This document shows positions 1 to 5,176 of a stretch of DNA of 5,853 bases, one piece after another. The translations under genes were made by a program, and so were the position numbers. Each line of letters opens with the position of its first letter. The first letter of the stretch is position 1. Below the pieces are notes generated by a model, which was not told where the DNA came from, searched no databases, and saw only the letters and a program-made list of their open reading frames with translations. This DNA comes from CAZIWW01 sp964543275 (GTDB lineage: Bacteria; Patescibacteriota; Minisyncoccia; Moranbacterales; UBA11712), in contig CAZIWW010000040.1 of the NCBI GenBank assembly GCA_964543275.1, positions 1 to 5,853 of the forward strand. Reading direction: 5' to 3'.

Positions 1-321
1 TTCTTCCTCGACTTTCTCTACTTCTTTTTCAGTTTTCTCTCCAACCTTCTCCACCTCCTCCTTAACTGTTTCTTCTTTTTCCGCTTCACCGCCTATTACG
101 CTAATCTTGCCTTCTCCTTCTTGCTCCTCGCGGGCTATTTCCTTTTTAATTTCCGGCGCTTGAGTCCTCTTTGAGTAGGCGTAAATTCCTCCGGCAATAG
201 CGACAACAACAACAATACTGATTACCATCCTAAGATTTTCCTGAAACCAAACTTTTGTTTTATCCCTCCAACTTTCCGAAGAGTTATTTTGATCTTCAGA
301 AGGGCTGGGATTGTTTTCCAC
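1..321 (-). CDS. Single-pass membrane protein with acidic Glu/Lys-rich tail, LysM-protein-like (3' end outside window)
   Basis: Only the first 107 codons are in the window; the frame is open to the left edge. The start is GTG at 321: an in-frame TAA lies 11 codons upstream, there is no ATG between, and AGGTGG sits just 5' of the GTG. Residues 1-29 are polar (many Asn, Ser, Glu). Residues about 31-49 form one hydrophobic helix (MVISIVVVVAIAGGIYAYS) followed by Lys-Arg, which suggests an N-in membrane anchor or uncleaved signal anchor. From residue 56 on the chain is highly charged, dominated by Glu and Lys, and probably disordered or coiled. From memory of the family, CPR bacteria often have such a protein beside rpsI, ending in a LysM domain that binds cell-wall glycans; the LysM part is not visible here, so that assignment is inference. 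A promoter-like sequence after rpsI suggests separate transcription. Confidence 0.75.
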   Translation of the reverse strand, partial: MENNPSPSEDQNNSSESWRDKTKVWFQENLRMVISIVVVVAIAGGIYAYSKRTQAPEIKKEIAREEQEGEGKISVIGGEAEKEETVKEEVEKVGEKTEKEVEKVEEE

Positions 322-449
322 TTTTCCACCTGCCTTTCTAGTTCTCGCTTAAAGCGACGATTAATTATTAGCGAACGCAACCGTTATTATCCAGAATCGC
401 AATTATTTTAGAATATAGCAACGGTGTCTTAAATTTGTCAACCGCCATC
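322..449. other. Intergenic region rpsI to membrane-protein gene
   Basis: This 128-base gap holds the promoter candidate at 412-441 and, closer to the GTG start, a near-palindrome at 345-357 (TCGCTT, A, AAGCGA), which as RNA could form a small 4-6 bp hairpin about 24 bases upstream of the start codon. CCGTT (381-385) and AACGG (420-424) are short opposed words. No T-tract follows any of these, so I see no intrinsic terminator after rpsI. Confidence 0.5.
412..441 (-). promoter_or_regulatory. Predicted sigma-70-type promoter for the left-most gene
   Basis: On the minus strand a perfect -35 box TTGACA (436-441) is separated by 18 bp from TATATT (412-417), a 5/6 match to the -10 consensus. It begins 9 bases after the rpsI stop codon. 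A transcript would start near 405 and give a leader of roughly 80 nt before the GTG at 321. The spacing and perfect -35 make this one of the two best promoter matches in the window; the sequence is AT-rich, so chance cannot be excluded. Confidence 0.6.
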
Positions 450-923
450 CTACCGCTTCTGCCACTGGGGCGCTCGCCTAGCTTTTTTCAGCCCGGCCTT
501 TTTTCTTTCTACCATCCGCGCGTCACGCGTAAGATAACCCAAGTCTCCTAAAGTTCTCTTAAATTCTTCATCATACGAAACAAGCGCTCTGGACACTCCC
601 AGTCGAATGGCTTCCGACTGACCTCGCAGTCCGCCGCCCTTAACTTTAACTGAAACCTTAAACGAATCAAGTTTATTTACGGCCTTCAGCGGCGAAACCG
701 GTATATCTCTTAATTCAGCTAAAGGAAAATAGGACTTTAAACATTTATCATTAATTAAAAAATCCTCCGCGCTAGAAGCTTTGTTATTATCAAAATAAAT
801 TCTAACTTGAGCTACCGATCTCTTCCGTCGCCCAATCCCTTGAAAATATTTCTTTGCATAAAGTCCACCCTCCCTCTTTGGGCTCTCTGCTTTCTTCTTT
901 TTGACTAAATTTTTGCTTGCCAT
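450..923 (-). CDS. rpsI: 30S ribosomal protein S9 (uS9)
   Basis: S9 belongs to the head of the small ribosomal subunit; its C-terminal tail reaches the P-site tRNA. The 157-residue product has the family core: YFQGIGRRKRSVAQVRIY at about 26-43, the VKGGGLRGQSEAIRLGVSRAL block in the middle, and the basic C-terminus GLKKARRAPQWQKR ending in the conserved Lys-Arg. It is about 27 residues longer than E. coli S9, the extra being a Lys-rich N-terminal extension (about residues 1-25). The start is ATG at 923; there is no Shine-Dalgarno motif upstream. It lies 195 bases downstream of rplM, its usual partner (L13-S9 pair), and is the last ribosomal gene of the cluster here. Confidence 0.98.
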   Translation of the reverse strand: MASKNLVKKKKAESPKREGGLYAKKYFQGIGRRKRSVAQVRIYFDNNKASSAEDFLINDKCLKSYFPLAELRDIPVSPLKAVNKLDSFKVSVKVKGGGLRGQSEAIRLGVSRALVSYDEEFKRTLGDLGYLTRDARMVERKKAGLKKARRAPQWQKR

Positions 924-962
924 AACTATAAATAAAAGCTGCGAAGTCTGGAATTAAGAGAT

Positions 963-984
963 GTAAACCTTGAGCCAGGTTTGC
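963..984 (-). other. Short hairpin in the rpsI leader
   Basis: The words AAACCT (965-970) and AGGTTT (977-982) are perfect complements around a 6-base loop, and the stem extends by a G-U wobble and a G-C pair to 963 and 984. It lies about 40 bases upstream of the rpsI start. No run of T follows on the minus strand, so a terminator is unlikely; an RNA structural or regulatory role is possible but unproven. Confidence 0.4.
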
Positions 985-1010
985 TACGCGCTTTTTAAAT
1001 TTTAATTACT

Positions 1011-1067
1011 TTGAATTAAGAAATTCATTCCTTCGTTATTTTTAACGTAAACGTTAGTTTAATTCAA
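1011..1067. repeat. Inverted repeat with alternative inner hairpins, rplM-rpsI gap
   Basis: The outer arms TTGAATTAA (1011-1019) and TTAATTCAA (1059-1067) are perfect 9-base complements. Between them CGTTA (1034-1038), TAACG (1043-1047) and CGTTA (1052-1056) allow two mutually exclusive small stems, since the middle word can pair with either neighbour. The rest of the 195-base gap (924-1118) contains the hairpin at 963-984 and otherwise AT-rich sequence with no open frame I can support. Confidence 0.55.
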
Positions 1068-1118
1068 GCCTATAGAAGAAAACAAAACTTTAGGAATTTC
1101 GTAAATTAAAAAGATTAG

Positions 1119-1532
1119 TCAAGGTTTAACCTCTTCAATCTTTACCTTTAAATTATGTTCCTTATCTCTAAAAACTAGAAGTCGTTTCATCATTTTGTCT
1201 CTTAACTTATTTTTGGGCAGCATGCCATAAACAGCGCTGGTGATCACTCGCCTCGAGTCCTCTTCACAAAGCTTTTTAAGGTTAGCGGAAGTTATTCCAC
1301 CGGGATAGCCGGAAAAAGAATAGTAAATTTTATCGTCCATCTTTCTTCCGGTAACTTTTAGGTTATCAGAGTTTATTACAACGGCAAAGTCCCCTCGATC
1401 CAAGTTGGGAGTATAATCACATTTGTGCTTGCCTTGCAATATAAAGGCTATCTTAGCCGACATTCTACCCAAAATAAATTTCCGACAGTCAAAAAGATGG
1501 TATCGGCGATGAGTTTTAGATTTCTTCTTCAT
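1119..1532 (-). CDS. rplM: 50S ribosomal protein L13 (uL13)
   Basis: L13 is an early-assembly protein of the large subunit that binds 23S rRNA. The 137-residue product is close to the usual length (about 142). Recognisable blocks are the N-terminal fold with LGRMSAKIAFILQGKHK, YTPNLDRGDFAVVINSDNLK (about 40-59) followed by the TGRK turn, the tyrosine-rich IYYSFSGYPGGI, and the family signature GMLPKNKLRDKMMKRLLVF (about 103-121) followed by the conserved EHN. The start is ATG at 1532 and the stop is TGA, in line with the standard genetic code. Upstream there is only a weak GAG, not a clear ribosome binding site. A promoter-like sequence lies immediately 5', which would let the L13-S9 pair be transcribed separately from the alpha genes as in many bacteria. 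Confidence 0.98.
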   Translation of the reverse strand: MKKKSKTHRRYHLFDCRKFILGRMSAKIAFILQGKHKCDYTPNLDRGDFAVVINSDNLKVTGRKMDDKIYYSFSGYPGGITSANLKKLCEEDSRRVITSAVYGMLPKNKLRDKMMKRLLVFRDKEHNLKVKIEEVKP

Positions 1533-1543
1533 ATAAGCTCTAA

Positions 1544-1572
1544 GTTATAAAGAAAAAATAAGCAGTGGACAA
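1544..1572 (-). promoter_or_regulatory. Possible promoter directly upstream of rplM
   Basis: On the minus strand TTGTCC (1567-1572, 4/6 to the -35 consensus) is followed after 17 bp by TATAAC (1544-1549, 5/6 to the -10 consensus). Only 11 bases separate the -10 box from the rplM ATG, so a transcript would have a leader of a few bases at most. The -35 box falls in one arm of the inverted repeat at 1555-1615. Moderate match in AT-rich DNA; tentative. Confidence 0.35.
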
Positions 1573-1615
1573 TAAAACAAGTTATGAGCTGTAAGCTGTT
1601 TAGTCCGCTTATTTT
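1555..1615. repeat. Inverted repeat A, rplQ-rplM gap
   Basis: AAAATAAGC (1555-1563) plus GGAC (1567-1570) are complementary to GTCC (1603-1606) plus GCTTATTTT (1607-1615), giving 13 base pairs with a 3-base bulge (AGT, 1564-1566) and a 32-base loop. The loop contains the left arm of a second inverted repeat, so the two are interlocked rather than nested. Confidence 0.7.
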
Positions 1616-1651
1616 GACTTACAATTTATAGCTAGCTCTACAGTTTACAGC
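1588..1651. repeat. Inverted repeat B (AGCTGTA-type words), rplQ-rplM gap
   Basis: GCTGTAAGCTGT (1588-1599) pairs with ACAGTTTACAGC (1640-1651) at 11 of 12 positions. The right arm touches the rplQ stop codon. Related words AGCTCTA (1536-1542) and AGTTATA (1543-1549) stand in tandem near the rplM start, so the gap looks built from degenerate copies of a heptamer like AGCTGTA in both orientations. Confidence 0.65.
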
Positions 1652-2041
1652 CTATTTCCCTCCGACTAATTCATCCTCCACTAATTCCAGCACCACTATC
1701 CTAGCGCTGTCAGATTTTCTGATGCCCTTTCTAATTATCCGAGTATAGCCGCCTTTCCTGGAAGCAAATTTTTCAGCAATTGCCTTTAATCTTTCTACTT
1801 TAACGCTGCGAGGCGCTTTCGACTTTGCCAGCCGAACAGCGGATAATTCATCTCTTTGGTTTAGTAATATACTCTTAGTCTGATTAATTAATCGCTCCGC
1901 AAACATCTTAAGCTCTTTAGCTTTGGCTTCCGTGGTTACAATTCTTCCTTTTAATATAAAATTGCCAAGCAGCATCTTTAAGAGCGCCTCTCGCTGCTTT
2001 TTTATTCGACCAAGTTTTCTACCTTTCCTTAAGTGTTTCAT
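1652..2041 (-). CDS. rplQ: 50S ribosomal protein L17 (bL17)
   Basis: L17 sits near the peptide exit tunnel region of the large subunit. The 129-residue product starts with the invariant MKHLRKGRKLGR and continues with the helix of REALLKMLLGNFILKGRIVTT, the TTEAKAKELK signature (about 36-45), the RKGGYTRIIRKGIRKSD loop (about 95-111) and the closing IVVLELVE strand. The length is within the family range (about 116-130). The start is ATG at 2041 and the stop TAG. It follows rpoA at 70 bases, the universal rpoA-rplQ order, but the gap is filled by a hairpin and heptamer repeats instead of a compact junction. No Shine-Dalgarno motif is visible. Confidence 0.98.
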   Translation of the reverse strand: MKHLRKGRKLGRIKKQREALLKMLLGNFILKGRIVTTEAKAKELKMFAERLINQTKSILLNQRDELSAVRLAKSKAPRSVKVERLKAIAEKFASRKGGYTRIIRKGIRKSDSARIVVLELVEDELVGGK

Positions 2042-2058
2042 GTTATGGAATATAAAGT

Positions 2059-2096
2059 ATGGAACATTAAGTAAAATACAATACTATATGTTCCAT
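2059..2096. repeat. Inverted repeat between rpoA and rplQ
   Basis: ATGGAACAT (2059-2067) and ATGTTCCAT (2088-2096) are perfect complements with a 20-base loop. The right arm abuts the heptamer block at 2097-2124. No T-tract follows the stem on the minus strand, so it does not resemble an intrinsic terminator; it could slow nucleases or mark a processing site. Confidence 0.65.
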
Positions 2097-2124
2097 GCTA
2101 TGCGATACGCGCTATGTGTTACGC
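2097..2124. repeat. Four tandem degenerate heptamers overlapping the rpoA 3' end
   Basis: Read on the plus strand, the units are GCTATGC, GATACGC, GCTATGT and GTTACGC, each with TA at positions 3-4. The two left units are intergenic; the third contains the rpoA stop codon (2112-2114) and the fourth is coding, so the last residues of RpoA (Ala-Arg-Asn-Thr) are written by the repeat. Confidence 0.65.
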
Positions 2125-3107
2125 GCCTTACTAACCTGCTTCTGTTTCAAAGTCAGACCGAAATCGCCGATAGCCTTTTTAATTTCCTTTAATCCCTTCT
2201 CGCCCATTCCTTCAAGATTTATAATTTCATCCTCGTTCATATTAACCAGATCTCCAATCGTTTTTATCTTGCTTTTTTCTAAAACATTCATTGTCCTGGT
2301 TGAAAAAGAAAGAGCGCTTACCTCTACTTTCAAGGAATCAATCTCTTTCTCTTTCCCGCTTTCCTCGACAGACTTTTCGTTCTCGGCGGTCTCTGGCGCT
2401 TCCTCAATCTCCTCCTTTTTCGTCGAAAACTTCTTAATCCCATCGAACTGCTCGATAAGAATCTCAACAGCCTTCAAATAGGCTTCACGGGGAGTGATCG
2501 TGCCGTCTGTTTCAATTTCAAGGGTTATTTTGTCATAATCTGTCCTTTTTCCAACTCGAGTATTTTCCACAAAATAATTAACTCTCCTGACGGGCGTGTA
2601 AACCGCGTCTATCGCAATAACATTTATTTCCCTCTTCTCTCTTTCCTGCTGCTCAACGGGAACATACCCTAAGCCTTTTTGGATTTCAATTTCCATCTCC
2701 AACTCGCCTTTCTTTTTAGTTATGGTGGCAATATGAGCGTCTTTGTTGACAACCTCCACGCCCGCCGGACACTTAATTTGAGCCGCTTTAATCTCTTTCT
2801 CTCCTTTTTCTTTTAAGCTAAGTTTTACGGCCTCATTCCTGTGAGACTTAAATCTAATCCGTTTGAGATTAAGAATCAACTGAACCACATCTTCCAAAAC
2901 ATCGGGAATAGCGGAGAATTCATGAGAGACGCCTTTAATATTTACCGAGGTTATAGCCGTTCCAGGCAATGAAGATAGAAGTGTCCGCCTAATGGAATTT
3001 CCTAATGTTGTTCCATACCCGGGATAACACCCGTCTATCTCCACTCTGCCTAGATTTTTATCTAGCTCTATGTATCTCGGGCTGCTTGGCAATGTTACTT
3101 TCAACAT
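2112..3107 (-). CDS. rpoA: DNA-directed RNA polymerase subunit alpha
   Basis: The alpha dimer nucleates RNA polymerase assembly (NTD) and contacts upstream promoter DNA and regulators (CTD). The 331-residue protein has both. The NTD (about 1-225) has the GYGTTLGNSIRRTLLSSLPG block at 30-49, HEFSAIPDVLEDVVQLILNLK (62-82), and TPVRRVNYFVENTRVGKRTDYDK before the dimer helix. A Glu/Lys-rich linker spans about 226-255. The CTD (about 256-322) has LSFSTRTMNVL, where Arg271 and Asn274 line up with E. coli Arg265 and Asn268, key UP-element contacts, and the helix-hairpin-helix GMGEKGLKEIKKAIGDFGL. The last residues come from a DNA repeat and look like a neutral tail. The start is ATG at 3107, preceded by A-rich sequence without a Shine-Dalgarno motif. 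Confidence 0.98.
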   Translation of the reverse strand: MLKVTLPSSPRYIELDKNLGRVEIDGCYPGYGTTLGNSIRRTLLSSLPGTAITSVNIKGVSHEFSAIPDVLEDVVQLILNLKRIRFKSHRNEAVKLSLKEKGEKEIKAAQIKCPAGVEVVNKDAHIATITKKKGELEMEIEIQKGLGYVPVEQQEREKREINVIAIDAVYTPVRRVNYFVENTRVGKRTDYDKITLEIETDGTITPREAYLKAVEILIEQFDGIKKFSTKKEEIEEAPETAENEKSVEESGKEKEIDSLKVEVSALSFSTRTMNVLEKSKIKTIGDLVNMNEDEIINLEGMGEKGLKEIKKAIGDFGLTLKQKQVSKARNT

Positions 3108-3209
3108 TTTTTTAGTTTAATTTTTAGTGAAATATTGGCTAATTATCTTGAATCGCAAAATTCATCTCCTTATTGCTTTAACGCGAATTAATTCGTGTTT
3201 TCCATTAAA
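3108..3209. other. rpsD-rpoA intergenic region with a palindrome
   Basis: The gap contains a perfect 12-base palindrome CGAATTAATTCG (3184-3195), extendable by a G-U wobble, a C-G and an A-T pair to 3181-3198, about 75 bases upstream of the rpoA start. On the minus strand AAGGAG is followed at once by an ATG opening an 8-codon frame, but the spacing is unsuitable for initiation and I do not call it. No gene or clear promoter is supported. Confidence 0.5.
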
Positions 3210-3848
3210 TTATCGCGAATAATATTCAATCACCGCCTGCGCGTTCACGCTTATACCTATGTCATCCTTAGTTGGCCTGGATTTTACTTTAACGGTTAGG
3301 TTTTGATAATTCACTTCCAGCCAATTAGGACCGCTACCCTCTTTCAAACCCTTAACAGTCTCTTTTAGACGTTTAAAGTAACTATTCTCGCGCTTGCCGT
3401 CTTTAATCTCTATAACATCTCCCACTCTAACCTCGTAAGAAGGCAGGTTGACTCTCTTTTTATTTACTAAAAAATGAGAGTGTTTAATAAATTGACGAGC
3501 TTGAGAGCGACTGACGAAAAAACCAGCTCGAAAAACCACGTTATCCAGCCTCATCTCCAGCTTCTGAAGCAATAGGTCTCCGGCGGCTCCCGGTTTATTT
3601 CTGACATCCATGAAGTATTTTTTAAATTGCTTCTCCAGAATTCCGTAAGTTCTTTTAATTTTCTGCTTCATGGCCAATTGCTCCCCATACTCACTCAAAC
3701 CTCTTCTTTTCTTTTTTCCGTGCATTCCGGGAACGTAAGGCTTGCGAATCATGGCGCACTTAGGCGTATCACAACGCTCGCCTTTCAAAAAAAGCTTCTC
3801 TCCCGCTCGGCGGCATCTTTTGCATTTTGGGGTAAAATCTTTAGCCAT
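3210..3848 (-). CDS. rpsD: 30S ribosomal protein S4 (uS4), zinc-binding form
   Basis: S4 is a primary 16S rRNA-binding protein that starts assembly of the 30S body. The 212-residue protein is of usual length. The N-terminal region carries four cysteines, C9, C12, C26 and C31, in the CxxC, CxxxxC arrangement of the zinc-binding (C+) form seen in Geobacillus and Thermus. The RNA-binding S4 domain follows at about residues 97-155: LEMRLDNVVFRAGF, SRSQARQFIKHSHFLVN, and YEVRVGDVIEI. The C-terminal part ends in QAVIEYYSR, typical of the family. The start is ATG at 3848; AGGT 11 bases upstream is the nearest thing to a ribosome binding site. The spacer towards rpsK is interrupted by the N-gap, so its leader, including any S4 autoregulatory structure, cannot be judged. 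Confidence 0.98.
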   Translation of the reverse strand: MAKDFTPKCKRCRRAGEKLFLKGERCDTPKCAMIRKPYVPGMHGKKKRRGLSEYGEQLAMKQKIKRTYGILEKQFKKYFMDVRNKPGAAGDLLLQKLEMRLDNVVFRAGFFVSRSQARQFIKHSHFLVNKKRVNLPSYEVRVGDVIEIKDGKRENSYFKRLKETVKGLKEGSGPNWLEVNYQNLTVKVKSRPTKDDIGISVNAQAVIEYYSR

Positions 3849-3895
3849 AAATTAGTCAACCTAGCACAATCAATTTTTACTTTATTTCGCGAAGC

Positions 3896-4027
3896 AAATT
3901 TCTATTTAATTNNNNNNNNNNNNNNNNNNNNNNNNNNNNNNNNNNNNNNNNNNNNNNNNNNNNNNNNNNNNNNNNNNNNNNNNNNNNNNNNNNNNNNNNN
4001 NNNNNNNNNNNAATGAAGTAGAAATTT
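3896..4027. repeat. Inverted repeat flanking the assembly gap
   Basis: AAATTTCTATTT (3896-3907) left of the Ns and AAGTAGAAATTT (4016-4027) right of them are complementary at 11 of 12 positions. On the right flank AGAAATT occurs twice, 10 bases apart. The assembler probably broke at a repeat or hairpin of the kind found in the other gaps. Confidence 0.5.
3912..4011. other. Assembly gap of exactly 100 N
   Basis: A run of exactly 100 undetermined bases between rpsK and rpsD. This is the usual placeholder for a gap of unknown size, so the true distance and content are unknown. The order rpsK-rpsD is normal for bacteria, which supports the join and makes a missing gene unlikely but not excluded. 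Any translation running through it is meaningless. Confidence 0.98.
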
Positions 4028-4049
4028 ATAGAAATTAATTGTCCGGATC

Positions 4050-4613
4050 CTAAACCCTCCTCGGCTTTCTTGGCCGGCATCCATTGTGAGGAATAGGCGT
4101 AATATCCTTAATCAGCATTATGTCTAAACCGTTGTTAACTAAAGCTCTTATAGCCGCCTCTCTTCCGCTGCCGACGCCTTTCACATAAACCTCGACTTCC
4201 TGTAAGCCGTATCGGAATACTTTCTCCATAACATTATTGACGATTTTGGTGGCGGCGAACGGCGTCGCTTTTTTGGCGCCCCTAAACCCCAACACTCCGG
4301 CACTGGACCACCCTAAAACTCTACCCTTTAGATCCGAAATTGTCACAACGGTATTGTTATAAGTGCACTGAATGTGAGCCTGACCTTTAACCACCTGCCG
4401 GCGAATTTTCTTCTTTTTTTTGACAGTTTTGCTCTTGGCCGGATCTCCCGCTATTTCTTTTTCTTGTTCTCGTTTTTTGACATCGGCGACAGATACTTCC
4501 TTCGTCTTTCCATTATCCTCGCCATTATTTTTTTCAACATTATCAAGCTCAACGGACTCCCGCTCAATCGTTTTGATATTATCTTTAAATTCTTTTTTAT
4601 TCTTACTAGTCAT
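4050..4613 (-). CDS. rpsK: 30S ribosomal protein S11 (uS11) with long N-terminal extension
   Basis: S11 forms part of the 30S platform beside the mRNA exit channel. The core (about residues 65-187) matches the family: IRRQVVKGQAHIQCTYNNTV, the WSSAGVLGFRGAKKATPFAA block (about 102-121), YVKGVGSGREAAIRAL (143-158), and the near-invariant end ITPIPHNGCRPRKPRRV. In the KGPGPGRE motif both prolines are replaced (KGVGSGRE). At 187 residues it is about 60 longer than E. coli S11 (129); the extra is an N-terminal stretch of Lys, Glu, Asp and Asn, probably disordered, ending in a poly-Lys run at 65-69. The start is ATG at 4613, 31 bases after rpsM; no other Met exists before the core. No Shine-Dalgarno motif is seen. 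Confidence 0.98.
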   Translation of the reverse strand: MTSKNKKEFKDNIKTIERESVELDNVEKNNGEDNGKTKEVSVADVKKREQEKEIAGDPAKSKTVKKKKKIRRQVVKGQAHIQCTYNNTVVTISDLKGRVLGWSSAGVLGFRGAKKATPFAATKIVNNVMEKVFRYGLQEVEVYVKGVGSGREAAIRALVNNGLDIMLIKDITPIPHNGCRPRKPRRV

Positions 4614-4644
4614 AGATCAATCGCAAATTATTCAAAATTTCAAG

Positions 4645-5034
4645 CTACGTCTTTTCCGCCGCAGCTTTGCGGCCGCTTCCGGCAGTCCTTCTGATATTGC
4701 CGCGAACCGTCCGAGTATTAGTCTTGGTGCGCTGTCCACGCACAGGCAAACCTTTTGTATGCCGTATTCCCCGATAACAGCTTATATCCTTGAGCCTCTT
4801 TATATTCATTGCCTTTTGATGCTTCAGCTCTCCTTCAATAGTGAAGTTCTTTCCTATATAATCCTTCAGCCTGTTTATATCCGCTTCGCTTAAATTTTTG
4901 GTTCTGGCATTTTGATCCAACTTTAAAGCGGAGAGTATCTGATTACTCCTTGACCGTCCGATTCCGTAAATGTAGGTAAGGGCTACCTCTATTCTTTTGT
5001 CATCGGGAATATTAACCCCGGCAATCCTAGCCAT
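4645..5034 (-). CDS. rpsM: 30S ribosomal protein S13 (uS13)
   Basis: S13 lies in the head of the 30S subunit, forms an intersubunit bridge, and its tail contacts the P-site tRNA. The 129-residue product begins with the standard MARIAGVNIPDDKRIEVALTYIYGIG, has the H2TH-type helical region, and ends with YRGIRHTKGLPVRGQRTKTNTRTVRG and a basic tail. I choose ATG at 5034 because it gives the family N-terminus; the frame stays open to a TTG at 5061, but those nine extra residues derive from the intergenic repeat. The region just 5' of the ATG can fold a 4-bp stem AGCG/CGCT (5036-5046), and no Shine-Dalgarno motif is present. It is 142 bases downstream of rpmJ. Confidence 0.98.
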   Translation of the reverse strand: MARIAGVNIPDDKRIEVALTYIYGIGRSRSNQILSALKLDQNARTKNLSEADINRLKDYIGKNFTIEGELKHQKAMNIKRLKDISCYRGIRHTKGLPVRGQRTKTNTRTVRGNIRRTAGSGRKAAAEKT

Positions 5035-5060
5035 AAGCGCTTCGCTAAGCTTAAAACTCA

Positions 5061-5172
5061 AAACTCAAAGCGCAAAAGTTTGGTATTCGCTATGCTCGCA
5101 ACAATTATACACTAGCCGATTGTCGCGAAGCGACTCCCTAGTTTTAAGTTTTGACATTTGAGCTTTGAGTTT
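5061..5172. repeat. Inverted AACTCAA-type heptamer arrays, rpmJ-rpsM gap
   Basis: The left array (5054-5074) reads AACTCAA, AACTCAA, AGCGCAA on the plus strand; the right array, read on the minus strand from 5171 down, gives AACTCAA, AGCTCAA, ATGTCAA, AACTTAA, AACTAGG. The best paired arms are 5061-5076 and 5157-5172, matching at 15 of 16 positions. Inside the loop lies a compact hairpin GTCGC, GAA, GCGAC at 5122-5134. The right array begins 4 bases after the rpmJ stop. Confidence 0.7.
5122..5134. repeat. Compact 5-bp GC-rich hairpin in the rpmJ-rpsM gap
   Basis: GTCGC (5122-5126) and GCGAC (5130-5134) pair perfectly around a 3-base loop (TTC on the minus strand). It is GC-rich in an otherwise AT-rich spacer and sits inside the loop of the larger inverted arrays. 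No T-tract follows, so it is not terminator-like. Confidence 0.55.
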
Positions 5173-5176
5173 CTCT

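Noticed and set aside
2042..2124. CRISPR-like or intrinsic terminator reading of the rpoA-rplQ repeats
   Set aside because: The units are 7 nt, degenerate and without spacers, and no T-tract follows the hairpin.
2095..2481. Plus-strand open frame opposite rpoA
   Set aside because: It is antisense to the conserved alpha CTD, Ser/Phe-rich as expected for a shadow, with no family features.
3136..3170. AAGGAG followed by an ATG and an 8-codon frame in the rpsD-rpoA gap (minus strand)
   Set aside because: There is no spacing between the motif and the ATG, so it cannot work as a ribosome binding site for that codon.
3877..4084. Minus-strand frames spanning the Ns
   Set aside because: They exist only because undetermined bases contain no stops.
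4374..4893. Plus-strand open frames opposite rpsK and rpsM
   Set aside because: Antisense shadows of the charged S11 extension and S13; no recognisable protein features.
5035..5061. Longer rpsM with a TTG start
   Set aside because: The nine added residues are translated repeat; ATG at 5034 gives the canonical S13 N-terminus.
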